DNA from: Planctomycetota bacterium
GTDB taxonomy: Bacteria > Planctomycetota > UBA1135 > UBA2386
Length of the DNA stretch: 64,000 nt
Assembly: GCA_028281765.1 (NCBI GenBank)
Contig: JANQJF010000039.1
Span: 124,001 to 188,000, forward strand
Direction of reading: 5' to 3'
How positions within the stretch are numbered: the stretch's first letter is position 1; every line of letters begins with the position of its first letter. The translations under genes were made by a program, and so were the position numbers. Below the pieces are notes generated by a model, which was given only the letters and a program-made list of their open reading frames with translations, had not been told where the DNA came from and did not search any database. Below, one piece after another: positions 31,648 through 41,255 of the stretch.

Positions 31648-33846
31648 TCAGCGCACCTGGTGCCGGATGCCGTAGTACGCGCGGAGCTGAGTCGGGGCGT
31701 TGTCGAAGTAGAACCACTGGGCGAACAGGTCGCCCACGAACAGCGGGTCGTCGGGGAGCGCGATCTCGACCGCGACCTGGCCCGAGGGGTTCGAGTTCAC
31801 GGGGATGCTGATCGCGCTGCTCGGATCGATCTCGAGGAAGCACCCCGGGAGACCGACGAGGGCGAGATCGATGTGCGCCGGTGCGAACGCCAGCATGTAG
31901 ACCGTCGCGGTACTCGCGGGGAGGCCGGTCAGCGTCGGTCGGAAGAACTGACTGCCCGCGTAGCTCGGGCCGCTACCGAACGTGACCGAGGCCGCGGCGC
32001 AGGAGTTGCCGTAGATCGAAGAGATCGCGTCCGCCGGGTGCGTGAAGTGCTGGCCCAGAATCCCACCGTCCAACCTCGCGATCGGGAACTCGGAAACGAG
32101 GCTCGGCCGCGCGAGTGTCACCGCGGAGAAACCGGACGCCGGCAGTTGTTCGAGGACCGCTCCGCTGAAGCCGAGCCGGAACAGCTGCTGTTGCGCCCCG
32201 AACACCCAGTGCGACTCGCTGACGAGGTCGTACGCGATGTTCGCCAGCCCCGACGGCGTGTCGAAGAGCGGGAGTGGTCCCTCGACGACGGACTCGTCGC
32301 GAATCGTGGTCACGCCCTGACCCACCGGCCAGTCGAATCGAATCACGTTGGTCGTCTCGAGTGGGGCGTCGTTCTCCTGCATCTGGTAGGCCAACAGGTA
32401 GCGACCTTCGGAACCGGCCAGTGGCGTTTGGAAGCTGAGCAAGTCCTCCGTCGTGGCGAACAGACGCAGGCTCGCGTGCTCGAGTGGACCATCGAAGTAA
32501 GGCACCCTCGAGAGCCGGATGCGGGTGCCGGCTCCGATCGGCGCCGTGCTCACGGTGCGCGTGGCGATCACCCAGTCGGTTTGCGACGTCGTCATCGGGG
32601 TCACGGATGGAGACGAGATGCTCTGGAAGGGAGCCGGCGCGCGGACGGTGAAGGGGGTGCCGAGAGTTCCCGACGTGGTCTCGATCCGGACGGCCATGGC
32701 CGTGCCGGTGATGCCGTTGATCGCGCGCTCGTTGAAGGTCATGAGAGCGCGGCTCGCGCCGTGAGACCCGGCGACCTCCATTTCTCCGTGCTCCAGGTTC
32801 ACAGGTGGGTTCACGCTCAGGAGTGAACCGCCGTTCGTCGACAGGTCGGCGACCGATTGCAAGTAGGCGCGTGCGCGCTTGCCGAACAACTGGCCGAAGT
32901 AGCGCTCCAGGCCGATCACCCAGACGTCCGGGCCACCGGTCATCGCCGTCCGAACTCGCGGCGTGCTCCACGATGCCGTCGCGTCGATGAACAGGAACGA
33001 CGGGTTCTGGAACTGGTAGTCCGTGGTCACGACGTACGCGTCTCTGTCGAGTGCGGAGACGTAGTTGGAGTAGCCGATGATCAGTCGCGGATTCGCGGGA
33101 TCGTCACTCGCGGCGATCGTGGGACTGGACAGGAATCCCGGCAAGCCGACGGGCACCGGTGCGGTCAAGGGGTCGATCGTCAGCGGGAACACTGCGTCTT
33201 CGACGAACTCCGAGGGGACGCGCAGTCGGATGCGTTCGCCGTCGAACTCCGTGGTCACGGTCGAGCGTCGACCAGCGGCGTCGAAGGCCAGCGCGTGTCC
33301 GTACGTGACGAGGACGCGACCGTTGTCGGTAAACTCGAGCTCACGGTGGGCTGCCGTGCACGTCGCGCAATGCATCTTCGTCTCGACCCGACCGGTCACC
33401 ACGACTTCTCCCGACAGCGCAGGGCACCGCGGAATCACGAACGTCTGCTCGACGCCTTCGGTGCGCACGTCGTACGCTTCGATGACGGCGCCGTAGTCGA
33501 GTTCGTAGCGGTGGTCCGTCGAGGACGGCGTCGCTCGTCGAGCGATCAGGTTTCGCGCGCCGATCGTGATCGACTCGGTGCGCCAGGCGAGGGATCGAGA
33601 CTCGGGCGCTTCGGGCCCCAGCCGGGGGAAGAAGCGGAAGCCGTCGGAGAACTCGACCTTGTAGTCCCATGCGCCGGCCCAGGTGCCGTAGTCGCCGCCT
33701 ACCGGGTCGGCCGGCCCCGAGTGAATCGGCACGACCAGGTCTTCGAGGAGGTCGCGCAGCTCGGGTACTCCGACCGAATCGGAGCGCTGTGCGATGAGGG
33801 AGGTCGTGGAGAGAAGGAGAGAGATGCAGAGCGTGCGTCGGAGCAT
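31648..33846 (-). CDS. Large secreted protein with conserved C-terminal domain
   Basis: 732 residues from the ATG giving MLRRTLCISLLLSTTSLIAQ, a signal peptide, with GAGG 7 nt upstream; 149 codons of open frame before it are not used. After a mature start RSDSVGVPELRDLLED come beta-rich segments including FPLTIDPLT, a motif often seen in planctomycete and delta-proteobacterial surface proteins. The middle has repeated propeller-like strands. The C-terminal 120 residues (YGNSCAAASVTFG, LVGLPGCFLEIDP, FVGDLFAQWFYFD) belong to the shared domain of this window. No enzymatic motif. Followed by the kinase gene on the same strand. Confidence 0.78.
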   Translation of the reverse strand: MLRRTLCISLLLSTTSLIAQRSDSVGVPELRDLLEDLVVPIHSGPADPVGGDYGTWAGAWDYKVEFSDGFRFFPRLGPEAPESRSLAWRTESITIGARNLIARRATPSSTDHRYELDYGAVIEAYDVRTEGVEQTFVIPRCPALSGEVVVTGRVETKMHCATCTAAHRELEFTDNGRVLVTYGHALAFDAAGRRSTVTTEFDGERIRLRVPSEFVEDAVFPLTIDPLTAPVPVGLPGFLSSPTIAASDDPANPRLIIGYSNYVSALDRDAYVVTTDYQFQNPSFLFIDATASWSTPRVRTAMTGGPDVWVIGLERYFGQLFGKRARAYLQSVADLSTNGGSLLSVNPPVNLEHGEMEVAGSHGASRALMTFNERAINGITGTAMAVRIETTSGTLGTPFTVRAPAPFQSISSPSVTPMTTSQTDWVIATRTVSTAPIGAGTRIRLSRVPYFDGPLEHASLRLFATTEDLLSFQTPLAGSEGRYLLAYQMQENDAPLETTNVIRFDWPVGQGVTTIRDESVVEGPLPLFDTPSGLANIAYDLVSESHWVFGAQQQLFRLGFSGAVLEQLPASGFSAVTLARPSLVSEFPIARLDGGILGQHFTHPADAISSIYGNSCAAASVTFGSGPSYAGSQFFRPTLTGLPASTATVYMLAFAPAHIDLALVGLPGCFLEIDPSSAISIPVNSNPSGQVAVEIALPDDPLFVGDLFAQWFYFDNAPTQLRAYYGIRHQVR

Positions 33847-33914
33847 TGGAAGCCTCACGAGCTTGGGGTTCGACGGACTCAGCGACGGGACGGTGCAAAC
33901 CGAACGCGCCGGGG

Positions 33915-35252
33915 TCATTGCAGGACCGTGATGCGCAGGCCGTCCGATGCGGCGACGCCCTGAGGTGCTCCCGAGTCGAGATGGAACGACTGGAGGCACA
34001 GCGAGAGGCCGACGGTCGAGGTCGACGGGATCGGGAGATGCATCACTCCCGAGGGCGGCACCATTCCGATTCCGAACGCCGTCGCAGGGTCGACGAGAAG
34101 GTCCACGCCGAAGACCGACTGGCTGACCGGCCCCGCGCTCGCGAGTACGCATCCTGCGGGCTGGCCGCCAATCGCACGGAGTCGGACTCCGAAGTTCGTG
34201 TTGCCCAGGCGCGGGAGGCCACCGACGCCCGGCGCCACGTCCCAGCGATACTCGACGTTGCCGGGCGTCGAGTTCCCGTAGCGGCGCGGACACGGCATGA
34301 CCGTGAGGTCACTCGCGATGCCGGTCAGCGCGTTGGTCAAGATTCTGGGGGTCAGTGTCGCGTCGATCCATCCGACTTCTCGTCCCGCCGAGGAGTCGCC
34401 AGCGAGCGCGTAGACGGGGCGATCCGTCGCCCGTTCGACAGCCACCGCAGAATTCGTGACTCCGGGCGCGGCGATCGCCGTCACGGCTCCCGTCGCGACG
34501 TCGATCGCGTGGACTCCCGACTGCAAGAGCGACGCGACGAGCTGCCCCGAGCTGTCGACGGCCAGTGCCGAAACGCCCACGACCGTCGCGATGAAGTTCG
34601 CAGTGCCTCCGGCGGGCAGCGGGAAGGAATAGAGATCCGTCGAGAAGTCGAACGGGTTGGCCATCGCCACATAGCCGGTCTGACCGGACGGATCGACAGC
34701 CAGCGCGTTCGGGAACGTGCCGCTGAGTCCGTTCACGACGAGGGGCTGCACCGCACCGGCGCTCGTCACGATGGCGAGTGGTGCACCGTTGAGTGGCGGG
34801 GCGGCCATGAGCCCGCGAACCGCGACGACGGCGTCTCCGCGAGGAAGAGTCGCGATGTCTTCGATGGCGCCCCCGAAGCCGAACGGGTCGACGGCACCGA
34901 GCGGCCGCAGCGTGTCGCTGACGACGACGCCGTCTTGGATCAGGATCTCGTGCAGGTCGATACTCGGCGTGACGAACGGGCCGCGTTCGCCGACGAGCAA
35001 CGTGCCATCGTCGCGCACCGCGACGCTGTTCGCGCCTTGCGCATCACCGAACGGGCTCGGGCCCGTGAGATCCGTACCCAGCCCGGACACCGTGACCGGA
35101 GGGCCGGGGACGCGGGGATCGACCAAGAACAGTCCGCCAGAGCCGCTGATCGGCCCGAAGGAGTCCTGGAAGGTGCTGACGACGATGGCGCCGTCGGGGA
35201 TCTGAGGCAGGAGCGTGGCGGAAACACAGAAAAGAGCATTCGAGAGAAGCAT
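33915..35252 (-). CDS. Secreted beta-propeller-like protein with conserved C-terminal domain
   Basis: 445 residues with a short signal sequence (MLLSNALFCVSATLLPQ). Residues about 20-310 repeat patterns such as NSVAVRDDGTLLVGERG, NALAVDPSGQTGYVAMAN and ALAVDSSGQLVASLL, indicating an NHL/SMP-30-like propeller. The last 130 residues (YGNSTPGNVEYRW, AIGGQPAGCVLAS, GVDLLVDPATAF, GLSLCLQSFHLD) are the shared C-terminal domain and begin with the same YGNS as the next gene. The two genes are 68 bp apart in the same direction and may have arisen by duplication at the C-terminal part. Function unknown. Confidence 0.76.
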   Translation of the reverse strand: MLLSNALFCVSATLLPQIPDGAIVVSTFQDSFGPISGSGGLFLVDPRVPGPPVTVSGLGTDLTGPSPFGDAQGANSVAVRDDGTLLVGERGPFVTPSIDLHEILIQDGVVVSDTLRPLGAVDPFGFGGAIEDIATLPRGDAVVAVRGLMAAPPLNGAPLAIVTSAGAVQPLVVNGLSGTFPNALAVDPSGQTGYVAMANPFDFSTDLYSFPLPAGGTANFIATVVGVSALAVDSSGQLVASLLQSGVHAIDVATGAVTAIAAPGVTNSAVAVERATDRPVYALAGDSSAGREVGWIDATLTPRILTNALTGIASDLTVMPCPRRYGNSTPGNVEYRWDVAPGVGGLPRLGNTNFGVRLRAIGGQPAGCVLASAGPVSQSVFGVDLLVDPATAFGIGMVPPSGVMHLPIPSTSTVGLSLCLQSFHLDSGAPQGVAASDGLRITVLQ

Positions 35253-35349
35253 GTTCTGGCCGGGGAAAGCGGTTCGCTGATGCCGAACTCAGCGACCCCT
35301 CTCCCGGGACCGAACATCGGCGGCCTGCTTTTCTCGGTGCCTGCTTCTG

Positions 35350-36030
35350 TCAGTGCAGGTGATCGAACACGCGCTCGAGTTCGCGCAGCTCGGGCACGTC
35401 GTGCGCCCCGCCCTCGGCGCCCTTCGCGTTGAACCACAGCGCGTCGATGCCCATGTCGATCGCGCCACGGATGTCGCTCGACCAGGTGTCGCCGATCATG
35501 ACCGTAGAGCCGGCGTCGGCTTCGCCCATGGCGAGTGCACGTTCGAAGATCGGGCGCGCGGGCTTCGGCGTGCCGACTTCTTCGCTCGTCAGCACGAAGT
35601 GGAAGTGCTCACCGAGCGGCGAAGCTGCGACGCGTCGGTGCTGCACGCTCGCGAACCCGTTCGTGACGACGCCGACGCGTGCGCTCTCGGCGACTCGTCG
35701 GCATACGTCGAGCGCGCCATCGATCAAGAACGGATGATTCGGGAGTTCGTCGAGATAGCCAGCGGAGATCTCCTCGACGTCGATGTCGGTGCGGCTGGCC
35801 GCGATCAGCAAACGCGCGAAGCGCTCGGTGCGCAGCAGCGACTTCTCGAGCTCCCCGCGTTCGTACTGCGCCCACAGCTCCCGACTGATCTCGCAGTAGG
35901 TCTCGAACAGCAGGCCGGCCTGCGGATCGATCTCGAATCGGGTCAGCGTCGCGTCGAACGACGCCCGCTGCGTCTTCGAGAAGTCGAGGAGCGTATCGTC
36001 GAGATCGAAGAGGACGAGTTCGTATCGCAT
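35350..36030 (-). CDS. HAD-family hydrolase, YjjG-like nucleotidase
   Basis: 226 residues. HAD motif I FDLDDTLLDF with both catalytic Asp residues at 9 and 11; motif II VVTNGFASVQ; motif III Lys in GTPKPARPIF; motif IV MIGDTWSSDIRGA. The helical cap and QHRRVAASPLG resemble YjjG/YfnB, which dephosphorylate pyrimidine nucleoside monophosphates, including damaged ones. The start is the ATG at MRYELVLFDLDD; an upstream extension of 22 residues is not conserved. It lies 5 nt after the GST gene, so they are probably cotranscribed. Confidence 0.9.
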   Translation of the reverse strand: MRYELVLFDLDDTLLDFSKTQRASFDATLTRFEIDPQAGLLFETYCEISRELWAQYERGELEKSLLRTERFARLLIAASRTDIDVEEISAGYLDELPNHPFLIDGALDVCRRVAESARVGVVTNGFASVQHRRVAASPLGEHFHFVLTSEEVGTPKPARPIFERALAMGEADAGSTVMIGDTWSSDIRGAIDMGIDALWFNAKGAEGGAHDVPELRELERVFDHLH

Positions 36031-36035
36031 GCGCG

Positions 36036-36695
36036 CTACGCGTAATGGTCCGTGTGCGGCAGCGTCATCGGCTCGTTCTCGGCTTCGACCATCCACTGCT
36101 GCATCGGCGGGAGCGAGAACAAGGTCTCTTGGTAGGTGCGTCCGTTCTCGTCGATTTCCACGTCGTAGGTGAAGAAGCGACTCGCGACCGGCGCGAAGAA
36201 TGCGTCCGCGATCGTGAACTCACCGAACAAGAACGGACCGCCCTCGCCGAACTCCGCGCGCGTCGATCGCCACGCCGCGAGGATCCGTTCGATATCGGCT
36301 TCGACCTCCGGCGGACGCTTCCGGCGCGCGGTCCTGGCGCGGCAGTTCAGCGGCAGCTCGGTGCGCAAATCCAAGAAGCCAGCGTGCATCTCGGCACAGA
36401 GTGACCGGGCGCGCGCGCGTGCGATCTTCGACTCGGGCCACAGGCCGCGGTCGGGGTACTGCTCCGCGATGTATTCGACGATCGCGAGCGAGTCCCAGAT
36501 CGTGATCTCACCGTCGTGCAGCACGGGCACGCGGGCGGTCGGGGCGTGCCGCAACTTCTCCTCGGTTGCGGTGTCCGTATCGAGTGAGATCAGCGTCTCC
36601 TCGAACGGGATGTCGGCCTGCTTCAACGTGAGCCACGCGCGCAGCGACCAGCTCGAGTAGTTTTTGTTGCCGATTACGAGGCGTAGGGAGCTCAT
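36036..36695 (-). CDS. Glutathione S-transferase family protein
   Basis: 219 residues. N-terminal thioredoxin-like domain: LVIGNKNYSSWSLRAWLTL, with a Ser-rich catalytic turn, then ARVPVLHDGEITIWDSLAIVE with the cis-Pro and glutathione gamma-Glu site. C-terminal helical domain: FLFGEFTIADAFFAPVASRF with the N-capping motif. It belongs to the bacterial NKNYSSWSLR subgroup, whose substrates are unclear. An earlier in-frame ATG gives five extra residues. First gene of a two-gene unit with the HAD phosphatase. Confidence 0.9.
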   Translation of the reverse strand: MSSLRLVIGNKNYSSWSLRAWLTLKQADIPFEETLISLDTDTATEEKLRHAPTARVPVLHDGEITIWDSLAIVEYIAEQYPDRGLWPESKIARARARSLCAEMHAGFLDLRTELPLNCRARTARRKRPPEVEADIERILAAWRSTRAEFGEGGPFLFGEFTIADAFFAPVASRFFTYDVEIDENGRTYQETLFSLPPMQQWMVEAENEPMTLPHTDHYA

Positions 36696-36776
36696 CGGTA
36701 CGCGAGACAATACCGCGGCCCCTCTGGAATGTGAGGGCTCGCGATCCCCGATGTGCCGAAAGTAGCCCGGATTCGG

Positions 36777-38495
36777 CTATTCGACGTGGATGTGCCGGCC
36801 GCCGTTCTCCTCGGCGAGGTCGCGCAAGAAGGACACGTCGTTGAGCTCCCCGAACGTCACCGTGTGGATGGTCAGCTGCTTGAGTCGGTTCGCGTCGCGC
36901 ACGAGCTCGCGGATGCGCTTCTTGTCGCGGATCTTGCCGTAGGTCGGCGCCCCGTCGCTGAGGATGTAGATCGTGTCGAACTCGTTGCGGTAGCCTTTGT
37001 CGTCGATGCCTCGACCTTCGAGCCCGATCGCGATGTCGAGCGCGCCGTGCAGATTGGTCGGACCCTGCGGGGAAAGGCTGTCGAGGAACGTGCCGAGCAG
37101 ATCGTCGCGACTGTTGTCGTTCAGCTTGACGGGCGAGGGGCGACCGCCACCGTCCGGGCGCCACACGCGGACGCCATCGCTGAAGACGATGATGTTGAAG
37201 ATCGCGCCGTCCGGCAGCGACATGATCAGCTTCTTGATCTCCTCGACGACCATCTTCGCCTTGATCAGGGTCGTGCCGGCCTTGGCCGCCGTCACCTCGG
37301 TCTTGAGCGTGATCGGCTCCTTCATCGAGCCGGAGAAGTCGAGGACGAACAGCACGCGGTCCGAGCTGAGATCGAGCGAGAAGAACTTCTCGTACTTCTC
37401 GCCTTCGGTGGACTCGGCGTTCTTCTTCGCCGCGTCCTCGGGCTTGGCGAACTTGAAGCGGCCCTTCTCCTTGCGCCAGAAGGTCTTCCACGGCCGGCTG
37501 CTGCCAAGCGGCACGCTCTGACCGGTCAGGCGTTCGAGCGAGCGGTGCAGTCGCACGTCCATCGCCCACGGGTCCTTCTTGCGCTTCAGTTCGGCGTCGA
37601 GTCCGTCGATCAGCGCGGGGATCACGTGTTTGCTCTTGAGCTGGATCAGCGAGTTGCACGCGGCTGCGCGCACTTGCCACGTCTTGTCCTTGATCAGGAT
37701 CTTGCGCATCGCACCGATCGTGGTCGTGCGCTGCTTGACGACGTCCTTCGCGATCTTGTCGTGCGCGGTCTCGTCGGTGTGCGGACCGAGCGCCTTGCCG
37801 AGTGCATTGAGCGCGGCGATGCGCATGTTGGGAGAGTGGTCTTTCAGCAGGCCGAGGAAGTGCGGCACGACCGACCGGTCGGCGTAGCTGCTCAACACGT
37901 CGAGTGCCCGCACCCGCAGCTTGGGCGGCAGTCGCATGCTTGCCTCGAGCACGACGACTTTGCCTTCGGTGGACTCACGCATCCCGAGGATCTGCAGCGC
38001 GGCGTCGGCCTTGGGCCGATCCGGGTGGTTCGCGTCGCGCAGGTTCGGGCTGTAGAGCATCTTGATCAGCCACTCGTCGACGCTGCCGTCCGGAATCGCG
38101 GCGATGTGCTTGCGCGCCATTCCGCGGACACGCCAGGGCAAGAGCTCGGCGTGGAATTCGATCTTGTCTGCGGACGACTTCGCTCCGGGCGGCGACGGGT
38201 CGATCGTCGCGGCACGGAACAGCTTCTTCGCGGCGTCGAGGTTGGCCCAGCGGGCGAGGGCGGCCATCTTGCCGTCGGCGACCGCGATCGCGTCCTCGTC
38301 GACCTTCATGTCCTGGACGAAGCGAATCGCGCCGGACTCGTAGTCCTTCATCCAGTTCACGAAGGCCTCGAGATCGGCCAGTCGGGCGGCGGCTTCCTCT
38401 TCCTCCGTCTGCTGCCCGGTTGCGGGATCCTGGGCACGAATCGAGAAGCAGCTCAGCGCCGCGAGCAGCACGCAGGGGAGGGGTGCGAGGGTCAT
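36777..38495 (-). CDS. Secreted VWA-domain protein with HEAT-like repeats
   Basis: 572 residues with a signal peptide (MTLAPLPCVLLAALSCFSIR). Residues about 60-310 are helical repeats: ALDVLSSYADRSVVPHFLGL, IAALNALGKALG, VRAAACNSLIQLKSKHVIPAL, as in HEAT/PBS-lyase-like repeats. A von Willebrand A domain occupies about 390-572, with the MIDAS motif LDFSGSM near 398, then GPTNLHGALDIA and ILSDGAPTYGKI (third MIDAS loop). Intact MIDAS implies divalent-metal-dependent ligand binding. This HEAT-VWA order recurs in planctomycete genomes; the ligand is unknown. A 66-bp gap separates it from the GST gene. Confidence 0.87.
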   Translation of the reverse strand: MTLAPLPCVLLAALSCFSIRAQDPATGQQTEEEEAAARLADLEAFVNWMKDYESGAIRFVQDMKVDEDAIAVADGKMAALARWANLDAAKKLFRAATIDPSPPGAKSSADKIEFHAELLPWRVRGMARKHIAAIPDGSVDEWLIKMLYSPNLRDANHPDRPKADAALQILGMRESTEGKVVVLEASMRLPPKLRVRALDVLSSYADRSVVPHFLGLLKDHSPNMRIAALNALGKALGPHTDETAHDKIAKDVVKQRTTTIGAMRKILIKDKTWQVRAAACNSLIQLKSKHVIPALIDGLDAELKRKKDPWAMDVRLHRSLERLTGQSVPLGSSRPWKTFWRKEKGRFKFAKPEDAAKKNAESTEGEKYEKFFSLDLSSDRVLFVLDFSGSMKEPITLKTEVTAAKAGTTLIKAKMVVEEIKKLIMSLPDGAIFNIIVFSDGVRVWRPDGGGRPSPVKLNDNSRDDLLGTFLDSLSPQGPTNLHGALDIAIGLEGRGIDDKGYRNEFDTIYILSDGAPTYGKIRDKKRIRELVRDANRLKQLTIHTVTFGELNDVSFLRDLAEENGGRHIHVE

Positions 38496-38617
38496 GGGGA
38501 CTCATGCTTAGCGGCCCGGCCGGGCCGCGGGAAGCCTCGGGACTCCCCCGGCGGCTCAAGTCCGGTTCGCCAGGACCCCGATACGAAGGGAGTGTCGACG
38601 AAAGCAGCAGGTGAACG

Positions 38618-39421
38618 ATGATTGCGGTGCAACGCGCGGCGGCTGACGAGGCCCTCGCCAACTACGTGTCCGGGCAGACGTTGGAACTCGGTGGTGCGTC
38701 CGGGGGGAGCCTCCCCGGGACGACGCTGATCGATCGAGAAGCCGGCGCGGCCTACGACGACCTCGGTGCGCACGAGGAGGGTTCGATCGACGCGATCGTG
38801 TCCGCCGGCGGCGTGGAGCACTGTGGCAACGTCGTCGCGGCCATTCGCGAGTGGCAGCGCGTGCTCCGCGATGGCGGCCAGCTCGCGGTCGTCTTGCGGG
38901 ATCCCGCCGACCAGGAGGCCTGGGTCGAGTCGCCCAACGCATACACGCCGGACGCCTGGGCGGCTCTGCTTGGCACGGTCGGCGGGTTCGAGATCGTCAA
39001 CTTCGATGCCCTTGAGGGGGTCGGCATGCTCGTCGTCGCCAAGCGATGTGAAGTTCTCGACTTGCGGCAGGTCCTCGGAATGCAGGGCGCGGCCCTGGCC
39101 GAGGCGGCCAAGCGCGGTCCGGAGCACCTCGCGGAGCTGTGCTTCCAGTTCGGCACCGTGCTGCTGCGATCCGGCACGAGCCGGCCGGCGATCCGGTGCT
39201 TCGAGGAGGCTCTCGAGCGCGAACCGGACAACGCGGACTGTCTCTTCGGCATCGGCATGTGCCACGCGATCGACAAGCGGTGGGGCGATGCGATCTCGTG
39301 GCTCGAGCGCGCGGTGACCTCGGATCCGAACAACTCGGAGACCAAGCGCTGGCTCGGCCTGGCGCGGCTCGAGTTCGAAGCGGGCTCCGTGGACATCGGA
39401 CCGCAGTCCGCGCAGCCGTAG
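38618..39421 (+). CDS. Methyltransferase-like protein with C-terminal TPR
   Basis: 267 residues. Residues 1-150 resemble a class I SAM methyltransferase: LELGGASGG in place of motif I, IDAIVSAGGVEHCGNVVAAI and EWQRVLRDGGQLAVVLRD for later strands. Motif I lacks the usual GxGxG (it reads GGASGG) and comes from a short fold, so activity is doubtful. Residues 165-255 contain two tetratricopeptide repeats (AELCFQFGTVLLRSGTSRPA, DAISWLERAVTSDPNNSE). AGCAGGTGA precedes the ATG. Stands alone between the VWA gene and the phosphatase gene. It could act as a scaffold rather than an enzyme. Confidence 0.7.
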   Translation: MIAVQRAAADEALANYVSGQTLELGGASGGSLPGTTLIDREAGAAYDDLGAHEEGSIDAIVSAGGVEHCGNVVAAIREWQRVLRDGGQLAVVLRDPADQEAWVESPNAYTPDAWAALLGTVGGFEIVNFDALEGVGMLVVAKRCEVLDLRQVLGMQGAALAEAAKRGPEHLAELCFQFGTVLLRSGTSRPAIRCFEEALEREPDNADCLFGIGMCHAIDKRWGDAISWLERAVTSDPNNSETKRWLGLARLEFEAGSVDIGPQSAQP

Positions 39422-39497
39422 CCCGTCGAGCCGAGTCTCGAACGATCGCGCGGATGCTCTATGCTCGAAGCAGCGGGCTTCGCGACCCGCTCGCGGC

Positions 39498-41255
39498 GTG
39501 ACGAACGATCCAGACACAAAGAACGTCGTCCTCGTAGTAGACGACGACCCGGTCATGCGCCGACTCGTAGTCGGCGGCTTGGCGCGCATCCCCGGATTGC
39601 GCGTCCTCGAGGCGGAGGACGGCGAGTCTGCGCAGCGCGAGCTCGAGGCGACCCGCTGCGATCTCGTCATCACCGATCTGATGATGCCAGGCATCGACGG
39701 CATCGACTTGCTGCGCTGGGCCCGGGAGCATCACCAGGGGCCGGACTGGATCGTGCTGTCGGGCGTCGAAGACTTCGACGTCGCGGTCGAAGCGCTGCAC
39801 TGCGGTGCGTTCGACTTCATCAAGAAGCCCCCACACATCAAGGAGCTCGAGGTCACGGTGCAGAACGTGCTCGAGCGCCGTCATCTCGTCGAGGAGCGAG
39901 AGTCGCTGCTCGACGAGCTGCGCCGCAGCAGCATCGAGATGCTCGATCGCATGGGCGATCTCGAGCGTCAGTCGGAGCGGATCCAGCGAGATCTGCAGAA
40001 GGCACAGGTCATCCAGCGTGCGTTGATGCCCTCCGAGCTGCCGACGTTCGAAGGGCTGCAGATCCACGCGATCTATCGGCCGGCCGAGACGGTCGGCGGC
40101 GACATGTACGACGTCGCCAAGGTGTCGGACCACGAGCTCGTGATCTACGTCGCCGACGCGATGGGCCACGGCGTGGCGTCCGCGATGATGTCGGTGCTCT
40201 TCAAGCAGCGCCTGACTCTGCGAGACCATACCGGCAGCTGTTTCTCGCCCGCCGAGGCGCTGCGGCTCGTGAATCAACGGCTCGTCGACGACCGTCCGGC
40301 CGACGGGATGTTCGTGACGGTCGTGATGATGCGCATCGACATGCGCAGCTCGAAGGTCCGGATCGCTTCGGCCGGCCATACGCCGGTGCTCGTGTCGCGT
40401 GCGTCCGGGGACGTCGAGGTCGTCGACCGCACGGGGCCGGCACTCGGGATCTCGCGTGAGGTCGAGTACGTCGAGCACGAGCTCTCGCTCGAGCGGGGCG
40501 ATCGTGTGCTGCTGCACACCGATGGCCTGAACCGCGCCTGCGACGACTCGGCCGACGTGCGGGACCTTCACGAGCGCATCGCAGCGGATCTGCGCGAGGC
40601 GGATGGTCCCGCGGTGTTGCTGCAGCTGTTCGAAGAAGCGACGTCGTGCGCGGCCGACGGCTCGAGCGATCGTGACATCGACGACGTCACCATGGTGTTG
40701 CTCGAGATGGAGCCCGGCGAGTCGACGCTCGACAACGGGTGTGACCGGAAGTCCGAAGCCGACGAGCGCCCGACTCCTTCGAAGAAGTCGATTCTGTGGC
40801 TCGCGGTCGATGCCGAGCACTCGCACCTGTCGGTGCGCGGTCGCGGCAGCTGGGTGCAGAGTGAAGAGTTCCACCGCCATGCCTGCGCGGCGATCGATGC
40901 CGGACGTCGTCTGACGATCGACCTCTCGCAGTGCGAGCATCTCGACAGCGCGTGCCTCGGCACGCTCCATGAAGTCGTCGTGCGCGACCCCGCGCGAGTC
41001 GTCGTCGCGGCACCGAGCGAGCCGTTGATCGAGGCCTTCGAAGAACTCGGTCTCGACGCGGTCACGGGGCGGATCGATCGTGCGCCGGTCGATCCGCCAT
41101 CGGAACCCGTGCCGCTTCGCGCCGACCGCCCCGCCGCGCGAGAGACGCAGGTGCGGCTCCTGCGCGCGCACGAGACTCTCGCGTCGATGAGCCCGGCGAA
41201 CCGCGAGCGCTTCCAGGATCTGGTCGACGCGCTGCGCGCCGAACTCGAGCTGTGA
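39498..41255 (+). CDS. REC-SpoIIE phosphatase-STAS response regulator
   Basis: 585 residues from a GTG. Receiver about 10-125 with D60 in LVITDLMMPGID and Lys in FIKKPPH. A coiled linker (RESLLDELRRSSIEMLDRMG) leads to a PP2C/SpoIIE phosphatase about 175-395: PAETVGGDMYDV, VADAMGHGVASAMM, SAGHTP, RGDRVLLHTDGL, SDRDIDDVTMVLL, with metal-binding Asp residues present. C-terminal STAS about 430-520 with LDSACLGTL where anti-anti-sigma factors have DSSGLG/DSTGLG. Architecture suggests a phosphorylation-switched phosphatase carrying its own possible substrate domain. A TATGCT box lies 33 nt upstream. Directly convergent with a hybrid kinase, which is a likely partner. Confidence 0.9.
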   Translation: MTNDPDTKNVVLVVDDDPVMRRLVVGGLARIPGLRVLEAEDGESAQRELEATRCDLVITDLMMPGIDGIDLLRWAREHHQGPDWIVLSGVEDFDVAVEALHCGAFDFIKKPPHIKELEVTVQNVLERRHLVEERESLLDELRRSSIEMLDRMGDLERQSERIQRDLQKAQVIQRALMPSELPTFEGLQIHAIYRPAETVGGDMYDVAKVSDHELVIYVADAMGHGVASAMMSVLFKQRLTLRDHTGSCFSPAEALRLVNQRLVDDRPADGMFVTVVMMRIDMRSSKVRIASAGHTPVLVSRASGDVEVVDRTGPALGISREVEYVEHELSLERGDRVLLHTDGLNRACDDSADVRDLHERIAADLREADGPAVLLQLFEEATSCAADGSSDRDIDDVTMVLLEMEPGESTLDNGCDRKSEADERPTPSKKSILWLAVDAEHSHLSVRGRGSWVQSEEFHRHACAAIDAGRRLTIDLSQCEHLDSACLGTLHEVVVRDPARVVVAAPSEPLIEAFEELGLDAVTGRIDRAPVDPPSEPVPLRADRPAARETQVRLLRAHETLASMSPANRERFQDLVDALRAELEL

